A stretch of 64,000 nt of DNA from Phyllostachys edulis (lineage: Eukaryota; Streptophyta; Magnoliopsida; Poales; Poaceae), in contig CM070563.1 of assembly GCA_036346405.1 (NCBI GenBank), positions 558,001-622,000 of the forward strand, given 5' to 3'. The stretch's first letter is position 1, and each line of letters begins with the position of its first letter. The notes under the pieces were generated by a model. It was given only the letters and a program-made list of their open reading frames with translations. It did no database searches and was not told the origin of the DNA. Shown in pieces: positions 44,851 through 55,439 of the stretch. The position numbers and the translations under genes were made by a program.

Positions 44851-44901
44851 TGGGCGGCCCACATTGACTTCCCCCTCAATAGGCCAACGGCCCACGGCCC
44901 A
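44851..44901. promoter_or_regulatory. Cluster of site II (GGCCCA/TGGGC) elements
   Basis: TGGGC at 44851-44855 and GGCCCA at 44856-44861, 44889-44894 and 44896-44901 lie 130-180 bases upstream of the NDUFB10 start. Site II elements are bound by TCP factors and are enriched in plant promoters of respiratory and ribosomal protein genes. Because the cluster is between divergent transcripts it may serve both. The motifs are seen; the function is inferred. Confidence 0.6.
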
Positions 44902-44983
44902 CGGCCAACTGACACGTAAATCCATTCCCCTCCACCTCTTGCAAGCCCTAGCTCCCTTTCCTCCTCTTCTTTTTCAACCGCAC

Positions 44984-45100
44984 ATGGTGGTCGAATTCGG
45001 TTGGTTCCCCGCACCGCAGAGCTCAAGGAGGCCAGGTCGCTCGACGACGACAGCTGGATGTTCGCCGCGCCGCGCCGCATCAGCGTCGTTTCCAGGCCAG
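44984..45100 (+). other. Unidentified possible first exon, divergent from NDUFB10
   Basis: A GC-rich plus-strand stretch in one frame reads ELKEARSLDDDSWMFAAPRR, then ISVVSRP, and meets a GTAACA donor at 45101. The codon pattern looks coding. The only nearby ATG (44984) is in a different frame, so either the start lies elsewhere or the exon is non-coding or damaged. No downstream exon was found with confidence in 45200-48200. The protein family is not recognised. Confidence 0.3.
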
Positions 45101-46256
45101 GTAACAGCGGCACGATAATAATATCAATTAGCAAGGTCTTTCTCCTCAAATTAGCCGCCAAATGGACCCAGTTTAGTTAGCAGTAGCTGCTCGTGAATCT
45201 AACCTGCTCTAGTCGAGTGTACTGCGTTTTCGTGATACCTAGGGTTGTTTCCCGTTATGAATTAGAGGTTGCATGCACACGATCTTGGAAGTTTTTGTCT
45301 GTTCCCCGCTTGGCATATGCTTCTCCAAGCAACAGGGAAAATTCGCGGAGCTCGCTCAAGCGTCCAACAAGACAAGGAGCTTCCGTTGCTTAGGTGCCTG
45401 TGGATTGTCGGGAAGCCTCCTCCACGATTAATTCTGGATTTCCATCCAGGCTCTGCTTCAAGGGGCTGTGATCTGGTTTCAGTCACTAGTAGCTGCATCC
45501 TGCTAAATCAGTTTTAAGTTTATGTTAGGATATTTAAGTGACCCAAATGTTATGGTGCTGCTCATGACTTGTGCCTTTCCCACCAAAATAATTGCAAATT
45601 CATCCAATCGCTCTTCTCACATACATCTCGAGGTGTAATATGTCGCTTTTGTAGGTGAAAAAATAAAAACGTTAATAAGCACATGCACTTTCACTACCTT
45701 TGGTCTTGACCAGCAATACATCGAAATATTAGATGTCTAATTTCTATCAATTGTGAGTTGAACTCTAGCAAAGAGATTACTGATAGCCTGGCATTTTTTT
45801 TTCTAGAATACAATAGCCTGGCATTCAAAAAGATACAACGTGTATTTTCTTCTTCTTCAATTTTGGTCATCCTTCTATACGGCATTGTTCCATAACTGTT
45901 TGTGGTCTGACGAATGCCTGATTAGTGGCTTCCTCTTGTGCAGTTAGTTTAGTGATTCCAGTTTCTTACTCTTTCGTCATTCCTACCTTCCCTACCAACA
46001 ACAGAAGGTAATAGACGAAAATGTTATTACCCGAACACTTGTGTTCACCCCAACATGTTGAGCTGGCCTTGAATATGGAAGTCCAACGTCCTAGTCTCTG
46101 ATTTACCTAAATGAATAATTTAGGTTTTCTACTCAGAGCAAGGCGCTTGACAGTTAGACTAGCATTTGTGATACTTCTGAGGTTTTGGTATGACATTTAC
46201 TTGATTTTGTTTTTGTACCCCAAATATTTGTGAACTGCCAGTGTCCTGGAGCAACA

Positions 46257-46284
46257 CCCCCCCCCCCCCCAAAAAAAAAAAAAA
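46257..46284 (+). repeat. Poly-C/poly-A junction
   Basis: Fourteen C followed directly by fourteen A. Such runs are prone to length error in both DNA replication and sequencing. Confidence 0.9.
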
Positions 46285-46693
46285 CTCCTCCTGCCTCTAT
46301 ATTGTCTTTATGCCATGTTGAACACAGAATTGCATTGTTATTTAGGTAACACTAGAAAAAACTAGGGCCAATTAAATAGATACTAGTATCTGTAGCTATA
46401 TCATGGTCCACGACTTAGAAATGTGAGCGAAAAAAAGTACTAACTGGATAATAGATTGGTGAGCATGACGTAAGAAGGTACGCTCTTCACTATAAGTTTC
46501 TTCCCGAGGTAATGATTTGGAACTTTAGAAAACAACTTATCTGCTAGTGCCTACAAAAGAACTTGGTTTTGCGCCAGTCGTTTTTTCTAGTGGTAATGTT
46601 CGGTGTCAGTGGCCATATACTCCTAAAAGAATGATGCTTCATCTGAACCTGAAAGTGACTTTGTGAATGCTGTTGTCATCATGGGTAGACACT

Positions 46694-46919
46694 AGACAGT
46701 AGTTATGAAAGTGGATGAATGAGAATTGAAGATGCCAGGCCTCTATTTTGTCCTCTTTATGGATTTTTTATGGATAATAGTAGCCTAGAATGTCACATAA
46801 ATTGTATGAGACAGTAGTTATGAAAGTGGATGAGAATTGAAGATGCCAGGCCACTATTTTGTCCTCTTTATGGATTTTTTATGGATAATAGTAGCCTAGA
46901 ATGTCACATAAATTGTATG
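46694..46919 (+). repeat. 115-base recent tandem duplication
   Basis: Two adjacent copies start AGACAGTAGTTATGAAAGTG at 46694 and 46809. They differ by a four-base ATGA gain or loss and one base (CCTCT against CCACT), so the event is young. Confidence 0.9.
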
Positions 46920-49021
46920 CTTTTACTTCCAGTTAAATTATGCGGTGAGTAGGGAGTAAATAATTAATTCAAGTCATGCTTTTAGTTGCCGTAAACTATC
47001 AAAAGCGCTGACTAATTGTAGCATCACCTAAGGACAATTCCTTTTGTGAGCTTCTAGCTTTAAGAAAAATTCAGTGCTTATCTTAAATGACTGGCTAGAA
47101 TCATATTTCATACATGAATTTGCCACTAAATGTTCCAGTTGGTCTATTGACTGCTGCGGTTTGACTACCTATCGCTGGTTATGACAGAGTTTTCAGTCAT
47201 TCACTATGCTGTAGATTATTTCTGTAGGATTATTGAGAATGTGAGGCGCCTTCCTCAGCCTAGCATATTTGCACTATTCAATGGTGTTAGGTTATGCAGG
47301 CACTACCAGTTACATCCACTTTTTTGGCCAAAGAAGCAAATTAAACAAAACCCAAATCTTAAATCTATGATAGACAGTTGACTAAACACTGTAGAGGAAG
47401 TCTTTTTTATCGTTTGGAAACTGCCGAATAGATGGTAACATCAAGACAGGTAAATCAAAATTGCATCTCTTGTTTACATTTTTCGCAGCAACTGTTGTTT
47501 AGCTTAATAGGCGAAGTTTGGCCTTTCCTGCAGTTGTAGCATGAGCTGCTATTGGGCATTTGCTTGTTTGCATAACTATTTTATATCTGTTTTGCATTTT
47601 GAGCTCTGTTGTGATAGTGGTGTTCTATGCTTTGTTATGAGCACTGTTTCATTTTCCTTGTTACCTTTCTGGCGTATCTCAGTTAGCTTTCTGGCTCAAG
47701 TCTTTGAGGGTATCATGGAATTCTGTTGTAAGTTGTAGATGAGTCAGTAGTGATATGTGATAACGTATATGCGATCTATCTATATTCTATACTGCTATGT
47801 TTATGTAGACTGAGCGGCATTTCACTGCAAATATGTTTTTATCTTTGCGCGCGCGCAGAATTCAGTGCAAACTTTGATCGGAGATCCCGGGTGAATGGCA
47901 AGGTTAAATGTGGGGAGTTACTATGTTACCAAGGTTCCAGATCATTTCGCATTTTCATTGTACATATTTAGCACAAACGTGTCAACATGTGAAGCTCCTG
48001 GCCGTGCAGTGCATGAGCCATTACCTTTTTGTAACCCTGGAACTGGAAGTTGTTGTTTACTTGAGCTGGTAGTTAGCATGTGTGTGTCAAGCTCCTTGTC
48101 GGTGGATAACTTGGAGGAATCGAGTGTGAAATGTTCACGGAGTAACAAGGATAGGTCCTTGGTGCTCTGCAATAGTTATTAGCACCATCTATGGTCCATG
48201 TCTATATCTCATGGAACTTGTGCTGTTGCTACTGCTCGGGTTGCCTGCGGTCGCCGACACCGACGATGCCATTTAAATTTAAATTCTTCTTCTTATTTCT
48301 TTTTAGAGGAAGCTGTTTAGTTTGGTTGGTGTCCAACAGGAGGCCAGATGGTAGAGTTGTAATCAATCCATGGACCCCCGGCCTCCTGTCCTCGATCTGT
48401 GATGGTAAGAAGTGTGTGCTGCCCAGAAAGATTACAATGTCGTCTGATAAAAAAGAAAGAAAGATTACAATGTGGGCGTGATGAATGGCAAAGCTCAGCT
48501 GTGCAATACCAACAATGACTAAGTAATAGGATTGCTGGTAAGCATGTAGTATAAGCTTGGATCCCGTTACAGATTGATGTGTTTCTATGTTTGCAGTAGT
48601 GGCCAATAGCTCATAGGTATGTGCTCCTTGCACTCGCAGTCTCCAATCTAAAGCCAGCCATGCTTCCTAGTTGCGACTTGCGGCCGTGCCAGTGGTAGCG
48701 GCAATGTGAATGTAACATGTCACCTCTTCCAGGTCCACTTGACTGCTGCTATGAGAGGCCGGCAGGCAGCGGCAGCAATAAAATTTCCTGTGAGCGCCTG
48801 TGCTACCTGACCTGCGAGAACGCACTGTGCCGGACACGCGCACACACGTGCTCAGCTGGAACCAGCTCACTCCCCTCTGTTACTCTGTACCTGAGGCGTG
48901 GCGTTCTTCTCGGAGGCTTCCTTTCTCGGTTTACCCGTCAGCTCGTCCCATTCAGGATTCGGCAGCACAGTCCAAAGAAATTTTTTTATTAATTAACCTT
49001 TTTTAAAATTTTATTTTAAAA

Positions 49022-49247
49022 TTAACCCGGCGCACTTTATTTCTAATTATGATTCTTTGATCATACCACCACCAAAAAAACAACACTAGTGTGACAGTGT
49101 TATTTAGTCACGTCACAACTAGTGGCGTGACAAAAAGTACTATTTTAGAGATTTATTCTGACGCGTGACAGTGTTGTTTTGTCACGCCACCACCTGTAGC
49201 GTGACCAAAGGAAGTCAGAATTAGAAATAAAGTGCGCCGGAGGTTAA
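49022..49247. mobile_element. Foldback MITE with inner palindrome
   Basis: The arms share CGGCGCACTTTATTTCTAAT (left 49028-49047, right inverted near 49221-49240). Inside them a second inverted pair uses AGTCACG and GGCGTGAC words (about 49095-49205). The outermost bases are TTAACC and GGTTAA. No target duplication could be fixed. Confidence 0.65.
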
Positions 49248-49716
49248 CTCTCTATCACCAATTGCTCCCTATCGTCAATTAAATTGGTGACAAAGATTTA
49301 GTTTTGTTATTAAAAAAACCGACTAGTTATTTATATGATTTTTTTAAAGAAATGTATTATTTTAATAAAAAAACGGATGATGACCTGCTACTGCTACTGT
49401 GAAATTGAACCGCTGTATCTATCCATCTGATCTGATCAAGGGCAGCAGGTTGATAAAAACTTGCAAAATTACTCCTACAATGAATGGCAGGCGGCTAACA
49501 GCAGTGAAACAAATCAAAACAAAGGCTTGCTCGTCTAATCCAATTGTAAAGGCCAAGAAGAGTAGACGACGATACTACCACTCGCTGCCATTCTGGTCTC
49601 TTGTACCAGCAACGGGAGAGAATTAAAAACAACAAGAGGAAAAAATATGACGCTCCTCCGTCCGCATCCATCGTCTTGGCTCGTTCCAACGGCTAGCTGC
49701 GCTGACGCAACCAACC

Positions 49717-50223
49717 TTAGCCGTTCCCCGATGCCGCGCCGCGCCGCCGCCGCGCCATCCCCAGCCCCCGCCCGCGGGCCTGCCTCGGGTCCTCCTTTAG
49801 CCGCCGGTACACGCCGCTGCCGCGCCCGGTGGACGCCGTCGTCTCCGCTGCAGGAACAACAACAAGATGAGAAGTAGCGAGAAGCAAGGAAGAGACGGGA
49901 CGAAATTGTGTGGTGTGGGATCTTGCGAATCACCTCCGGCCTCGAGGGAGCGGGCGGCCAGGACTGGCGAATCTGCGCAAGAAACAGCGGTAAGAGCGGG
50001 GCGTTAGGCGCATGCATGGAGCTGCACGTCGAGACTTACCGTCGAGGGAGGAGGGGTCGTGGGAGAGGAGGAATAGGACGAGGAAGCAGAGGAGCGTGAG
50101 GAGGGGGATGAGGTGGATGGACTTGTCCGGCGCCGCCCTGACCGCCCGCTTCCCCGCCTCCTCCACCGCGGCGTCGTCGAGGCGGGGCTTGGCGCCCGGC
50201 GATCCGATGGAGAGGCGCTGCAT
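49717..50223 (-). CDS. Small single-pass membrane protein, plant-conserved, function unknown
   Basis: Two exons read leftward, 50040-50223 and 49717-49847, joined by a GTAAGT donor and a CTGCAG acceptor after a pyrimidine-rich tract, give 104 residues. The N-terminus MQRLSIGSPGAKPRLDD resembles small uncharacterised plant proteins with an MQRLSLGSPG-type start. A hydrophobic helix, HLIPLLTLLCFLVLFLLS (37-54), is followed by HDPSS. The tail is basic and Gly/Arg-rich (YRRLKEDPRQARGRGLGMAR). One membrane span with a positive C-terminus suggests a tail in the cytosol or nucleoplasm, but no function is known to me. Without splicing the protein would read into an Arg-rich stretch of no conservation. 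The TAA at 49717-49719 closes the frame. Confidence 0.75.
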
Positions 50224-51586
50224 TGCGGCTGCGGCGGAGGATTCTCTCTCTTTCTGTTGCTGTGACGAGGGGTGGGTTTAACAAGGGAAAGAAGAGAAGG
50301 GGAAGGGGAAGGGAGGGGGGCAGTTTTATCTCCTCCTTTTACTGCGGCGGAATGCCCAGCACCAGCACCAGCAGCAAGATAAGAATAAGATTACGAGGAT
50401 GTTGTACGTGCCAAGTGTAAATAAAATTCTGCGTTTAATACATGCATCATTTAGAGCACATGGTTCTGCTTTATTAGTACCAGCTGTATCTAGCTACCGT
50501 ACTCCCCATCCATCCCATCCAGCGGTATATATAATATCCCCATTCTTTTCTTGGTAAGCATCCTCCTGAAATATGATTTCATTGTAGACATCGAATATGT
50601 AGTTATTGCCATATTTTAACCATATACCTCTCTTTTGATATTGACAAGTGAATCTTGACGTGGTTATAGTATGTCATTTAACGAGGGTGCCTAGTCCACC
50701 AGCCCAATGACAGTAACTTTTAATTAGTACGGTGGGCTTTGGGCTTGTATCGTACGTCCACCAACCGACAACATACTACATTTGGAGTTGACATCGCATG
50801 ATTCTGTGATTTCATCGTTCATCTTTTCGTTGGCTATGTCGTTTGTATGGTACAGCGGACATGGGATTCAGTACACTCAGGAGCAGTGTTGGTGGTAAGA
50901 AAGCTAGGTGAGATGTAACTTTAGAGTGGTAATCGATCTTTCAATCCAAATCTTCCTTATTGTTCACTTGAAGATTCTTGTTTGAGGTTTCTGATTGTGT
51001 GTGTATATATCCACTGACACTGAGGGCGACTTGCGTTGCTTGATTGGTACACCACACCTACATCCAATGCATGGAGAAGAGAATTGGTCGGCACGCTGTA
51101 GGCAAGCGAAGTGCATATGCAAATTAATACAAGTAAGTGTAGATAATCAGTCCACTCCTCTCCCAACATACATATGTTATGTTATTAGAATGAGCTACCG
51201 TGTCCATGTGGGGGCTAGGGCTAGAAAATCCCAGCACTAATCAAAGTAAAAAAGAAAAAGGTATGAACTTGTGATGGCCCATATTATTATAGCCATTCGG
51301 ATATACCAAAACATTGATGCTAGAGTTGCGCAATGAATAGTGTTGCCAAAATATAGGTACTACTGATTAAGGTTGTACAATGGAAATGAACAGCTCTAAT
51401 GCAAAAGAAATGCATTGCAGTATGCGATTGGGAAGGCAATCGAGGGGACAAGTCGGCTAATTGTACATACAGTGCATGGGAGAGAAGGTCGGTAGAAAGA
51501 AAACACGAGTACTACTCCTAGTCGGACTACACGGCCGGCAGCCGTGAAATGCACGGCCCGGCATTCGGAGCTGGATCCGACCATGA
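50224..51586. other. Intergenic, promoter side of the small membrane protein gene
   Basis: CT-rich 5' flank near 50240-50330, then AT-rich sequence. No supported gene or defined repeat. Confidence 0.45.
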
Positions 51587-54500
51587 GTTACCACCAAACA
51601 ACAAAACAATCTACGGCGTCTTCGCACGCACGCACCTTGTTGGAGTCGTAATTGAAACAAATCGATAGAGGTTCTACAAATGTTGGTTTGGGTGTCTCCG
51701 GATGAAGCCACCCTAATGGGGGCACCGTCCAATCTGCTTTGAGACTCGCACGTACGTATACATCCGTAGCCGCGTTATCGCCGAGGAGGCCACGCGACGA
51801 CGACGACCGACAGAGCTGCGAAACCGGAGAAGAGGACCGGTCGTCGAGGAGCTCGGGGCGACGGCGCGCAGCCAGAGAAGGGAGAGAGACGGGGATGTAT
51901 TGTGTACCGTATTTCCACTGGATATGGCAGGTATTCTCCTCATGCCTCCGAGTACGGGCCCAGATCTCAAGGGAGGATGGAGGGTGAGTGAGGTAGGAGG
52001 ACATGAGGTTAAGACCCGTGTCCCTCTTCTATGAAACTCTAACATCAACAATTCTCAAGGTTCCACAACAAGGTCAATAGCGTATGTGCAGCTTGGGAGA
52101 TGGAGGACCATCGATCCACCCAGTATCCAACCAACGACGACCAACACCTCATCTGTTGCTTCTGGCGAAGCCTATCGTCCCACGATTGAAATCGTTGTAT
52201 CGCTAAGCAGTATCGTAACTAGTAGCAAGCAGCAACAGTGAAGCTTCTGAATAGGTCCGATCTAATAAAAAAAATTGGATCGGCCGTAGACTGTAGCTAA
52301 TTTTTTTTCTTCTTCTGAGATGCCGGCCCAGGTTTCCATAAGTGTGCTAATGGTAGAAGAAGAAAGAAATTTATTTACAATTTGAATAAAGATGGGGTGC
52401 TGTTAACAGAAGATGCAGACATTAGGGATCACATCTATCAGTTTTATAAAAAGCTTTTTGGTTTTGAAGAAGATCAGAACATATCTCTTGAGGAGAATTT
52501 TTGGAAAGAAAGGAAAATAACTGATTCAGATAATGAAAGATTGATTCAAGAATTTTTGGAAGAAGAAATTTGGAAGGTAATTAGAGATTTACTCTTGAAT
52601 CGCTCCAGTCCCGATGGATTCCCTCGCTTTTATAAAGCTTTTTGGGGTTAATAAAGCATCCTTTTATGTTGATGGTTAAAGATTTTCATGAAGGGAAGCT
52701 TGATTTGGAGAGATTGAACTATGGGGTGATAACCTTAGTTCCTAAAATCAAAGAGGCTAATGATATAAAACATTTCAGGCCTATTTGCTTGATTAATGTG
52801 AGCTTTAAAATCATTACTAAGATGCTGGCTGTTAGACTGGGGACAATAGCTAATAGAATCATTAGTGATTGTCAAACGGCATTTATTAAAGGGAGAAATA
52901 TCCTGGATGGGGTTGTTTCTTTGCATGAAATCTTGCATGAGCTGAGGGTGTCTAAAAAAAGGGGGCCATTCTCAAGCTGGACTTTGAGAAAGCGTATGAC
53001 AAGATTCAGTAGGGTTTCCTTGAAAAAGTTATGAAAGGCAAAGTTTTTTCTGAACGTTGGATTAATTGGGTTATGAGTACCATCCAGAGAGGTAAGGTTA
53101 GTATCAATATTAATGGGGAGATAGGTCCTTACTTCAAGACTCACAGAGGGTTGATACAGGGAGACCCTCTGTCTCCTTTACTCTTTAATTTGCCGGTCAG
53201 TCAATGTTACCACCAAACAACAAAACAATCTATCTCTCCCACCTCTTCCCTGTCCATTCCAGCGGAGCCACACCGCTCGTCTCCTCCACAACCGTAGCTG
53301 CGAAACCGGAGAAGAGGACCGGTCGTCGAGGAGCTCGGGGCGACGGCGCGCAGCCAATGAAGGGAGAGAGACAGGGATGTATTGTGTACCATATTTCCAC
53401 TGGATATGGCAAGTATTCTCCTCATGCCTCCGAGTACGGGCCCAGATCTCAAGGGAGGATGGAGGGTGGGTGAGGTAGGAGGACGTGAGGTTAAGACCCG
53501 TGTCCCTCTTCTATGCAATTCTAACATCAACAATTCTCACGGTTCCGCAGCAAGGTCAATAGCGTATGTGCAGCTTGGGAGATGGAGGACTATCGATCCA
53601 CCTAGTATCCAACCAACGACGACCAACACCTCGTCTGTTGCTTCCGGCGAAGCCTGTAGTCGCACGATCGAAATCGTTGTATCGCTAAACAGTATCGTAA
53701 CTAGTAGCAAGCAGCAACAGTGAAGCTTCTGAATAGGTCCGATCTAATAAAAAAAATTGGATCGGCTGTAGACTGTAGCTAATTTTTTTCCTTCTTCTGA
53801 GATGCCGGCCTAGGTTTCCATAAGTATGCTAATGGTAGAAGAAGAAAGAATTTTATTTACAATTTGAATAAAGATGGGGTGTTGTTAACAGAAGATGAAG
53901 ATATTAGGGATCACATCTATCAGTTTTATAAAAAGCTTTTTGGTTTTGAAGAAGATCAGAACATATCTCTTGAGGAGAATTTTTGGAAAGAAAGGAAAAT
54001 AACTGAATCAGATAATGAAAGATTGATTCAAGAATTTTCGGAAGAAGAAGTTTGGAAGGTAATTAGATATTTACCTGCTGGATCTGCTCTAGGTCCAGAT
54101 GGATTCCCTACTGCTTTTTATAAAGCTTTTTGGGGGTTAATAAAGCATCCTTTTATGTTGATGGTTAAAAATTTTCATGAAGGGAAGCTTGATTTGAAGA
54201 GATTGAACTATGGGGTGATAACCTTAGTTCCTAAAATCAAATAGGCTAATGATATAAAACGTTTCAGGCCTATTTGCTTGATTAATGTGAGCTTTAAAAT
54301 CATTACTAAGATGTTGGCTGTTAAACTGGGGACAATAGCTAATAGAATCATTAGTGATTGTCAAACAGCATTTATTAAAGGGAGGAATATCCTGGATGGG
54401 GTTGTTTCTTTGCATGAAATCTTGCATGAGATGAGGGTGTCTAAAAAAAGGGGGTCATTCTCAAGCTAGACTTTGAGAAAGCGTATGACAAGATTCAGTA

Positions 54501-54678
54501 GGGTTTCCTTGAAAAAGTTATGAAAGGCAAAGGTTTTTCTGAACGTTAGATTAATTGGGTTATGAGTACCATCCAGGGAGGTAATGTTAGTATCAATATT
54601 AATGGGGAGATAGGTCCTTACTTCAAGACTCACAGAGGGTTGAGACAGGGAGACCCTCTGTCTCCTTTACTCTTTAAT
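51587..54678 (+). repeat. Tandem segmental duplication, about 1.4-1.5 kb units
   Basis: 51815-53196 recurs at 53297-54678 with a constant offset of 1482 bases and only scattered differences. A further shared word (TTACCACCAAACAACAAAAC) at 51588 and 53207 shows that the copied unit began near 51587, but the next 100-200 bases differ between units by a net 137 bases. Each unit holds a GC-rich non-coding part followed by the start of a LINE reverse transcriptase. Copy one is cut in mid-domain at 53196. Confidence 0.9.
52331..53196 (+). pseudogene. LINE reverse transcriptase fragment, duplicated copy one
   Basis: It opens with FHKCANGRRRK and continues LNKDGVLLTEDADIRDHIYQ. It runs through SPDGFP, KHFRPICLINVSFKIITKML, FIKGRNILDG and IQGDPLSPLLFNL, where it breaks off into the second duplication unit. 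There is a stop at 52650 and shifts near 52970-53030. The Y-x-D-D block is missing because of the truncation. Confidence 0.85.
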
Positions 54679-55439
54679 TTGGCGGCTGATGCTCTAGTAG
54701 TTATTTGTGCTAAAGCACAGGAGAAAGGGCTAATCAGAGGTGTAATCTCACATTTAATTCCTGGGGGTGTTTCTTTCCTCCAATATGTTGATGACACAAT
54801 TATTATGATTGACTGCGAAGAGCATTATATCCTGCATCTCAAATTCTTTTTGTACTGTTTTGAGTGGATGTCGGGTTTAAAGATCAATTACCACAAAAGT
54901 GAGGTTTATGTGCTAGGGGGGTAAAAGAAAGAAACTACTTTGGCAGCTAATATGCTCAATTGCAAATTGGGTCAGCTTCCTTTGACCTATTTGGGGATTG
55001 ATATTGGGGAAATGAAGATTAACAATAAAGCTGCGGGAAGGATTATCAATAAGCTTGGAGGGAGATTGGATAACTGGAAGAGTAACCTTCTCTCTTTTGG
55101 AGCGAGAATGATTCTGGTTAACAGCTGCTTAAGCAGTCTTCCAATTTACACGATGGGGTTCTATAGCCTTAAGGAGAAGGTTCATAGGAAAATGGATTCT
55201 ATTAGAGCTAGGTTCTTTTGGAGAGGATCCAGTGATAAATTCAAGTATCACATGGTTAAATGGGGGGCAGTGTGTAGGCCTAAAGACTTTGGGGGTTTGG
55301 GCATTATTAATACAAGTTTAATGAATGATTGTCTACTTAGTAAATGGTTCTAGAGGATCAGCTCAGCCAAAAATGAATTATGGTTTATGATTCTTAAAGC
55401 AAAATATTTTCCCAAGGGGGGATTTACTGATTGTAAAAC
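53813..55439 (+). pseudogene. LINE reverse transcriptase, duplicated copy two, cut by Gypsy
   Basis: It has the same start as copy one but continues through RQGDPLSPLLFNLAADALV, QYVDDTIIMI (catalytic block as Y-V-D-D, near 54782) and the linker LTYLGIDIGE to GGLGIINTSLMNDCLLSKWF. Stops at about 54242, 54468, 54548, 54922 and 55351 kill it. The LINE ends abruptly at 55439 where the Gypsy LTR begins, so its 3' end and tail lie beyond the retrotransposon, outside the window. Confidence 0.88.

Larger units (their letters stand above)
45101..49021. other. Long stretch without a supported gene
   Basis: Open frames such as 45269-45517 and 47895-48182 have no recognised domain. If the exon at 44984-45100 is real, this region could hold its introns and later exons or a non-coding transcript. 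It contains the homopolymer junction and the tandem duplication listed next. Confidence 0.4.

Noticed and set aside
47895..48182. A 95-codon Cys/Ser-rich frame
   Set aside because: No domain, no start context and no splice support. It could be part of a non-coding transcript, but there is not enough evidence to list it as a gene.
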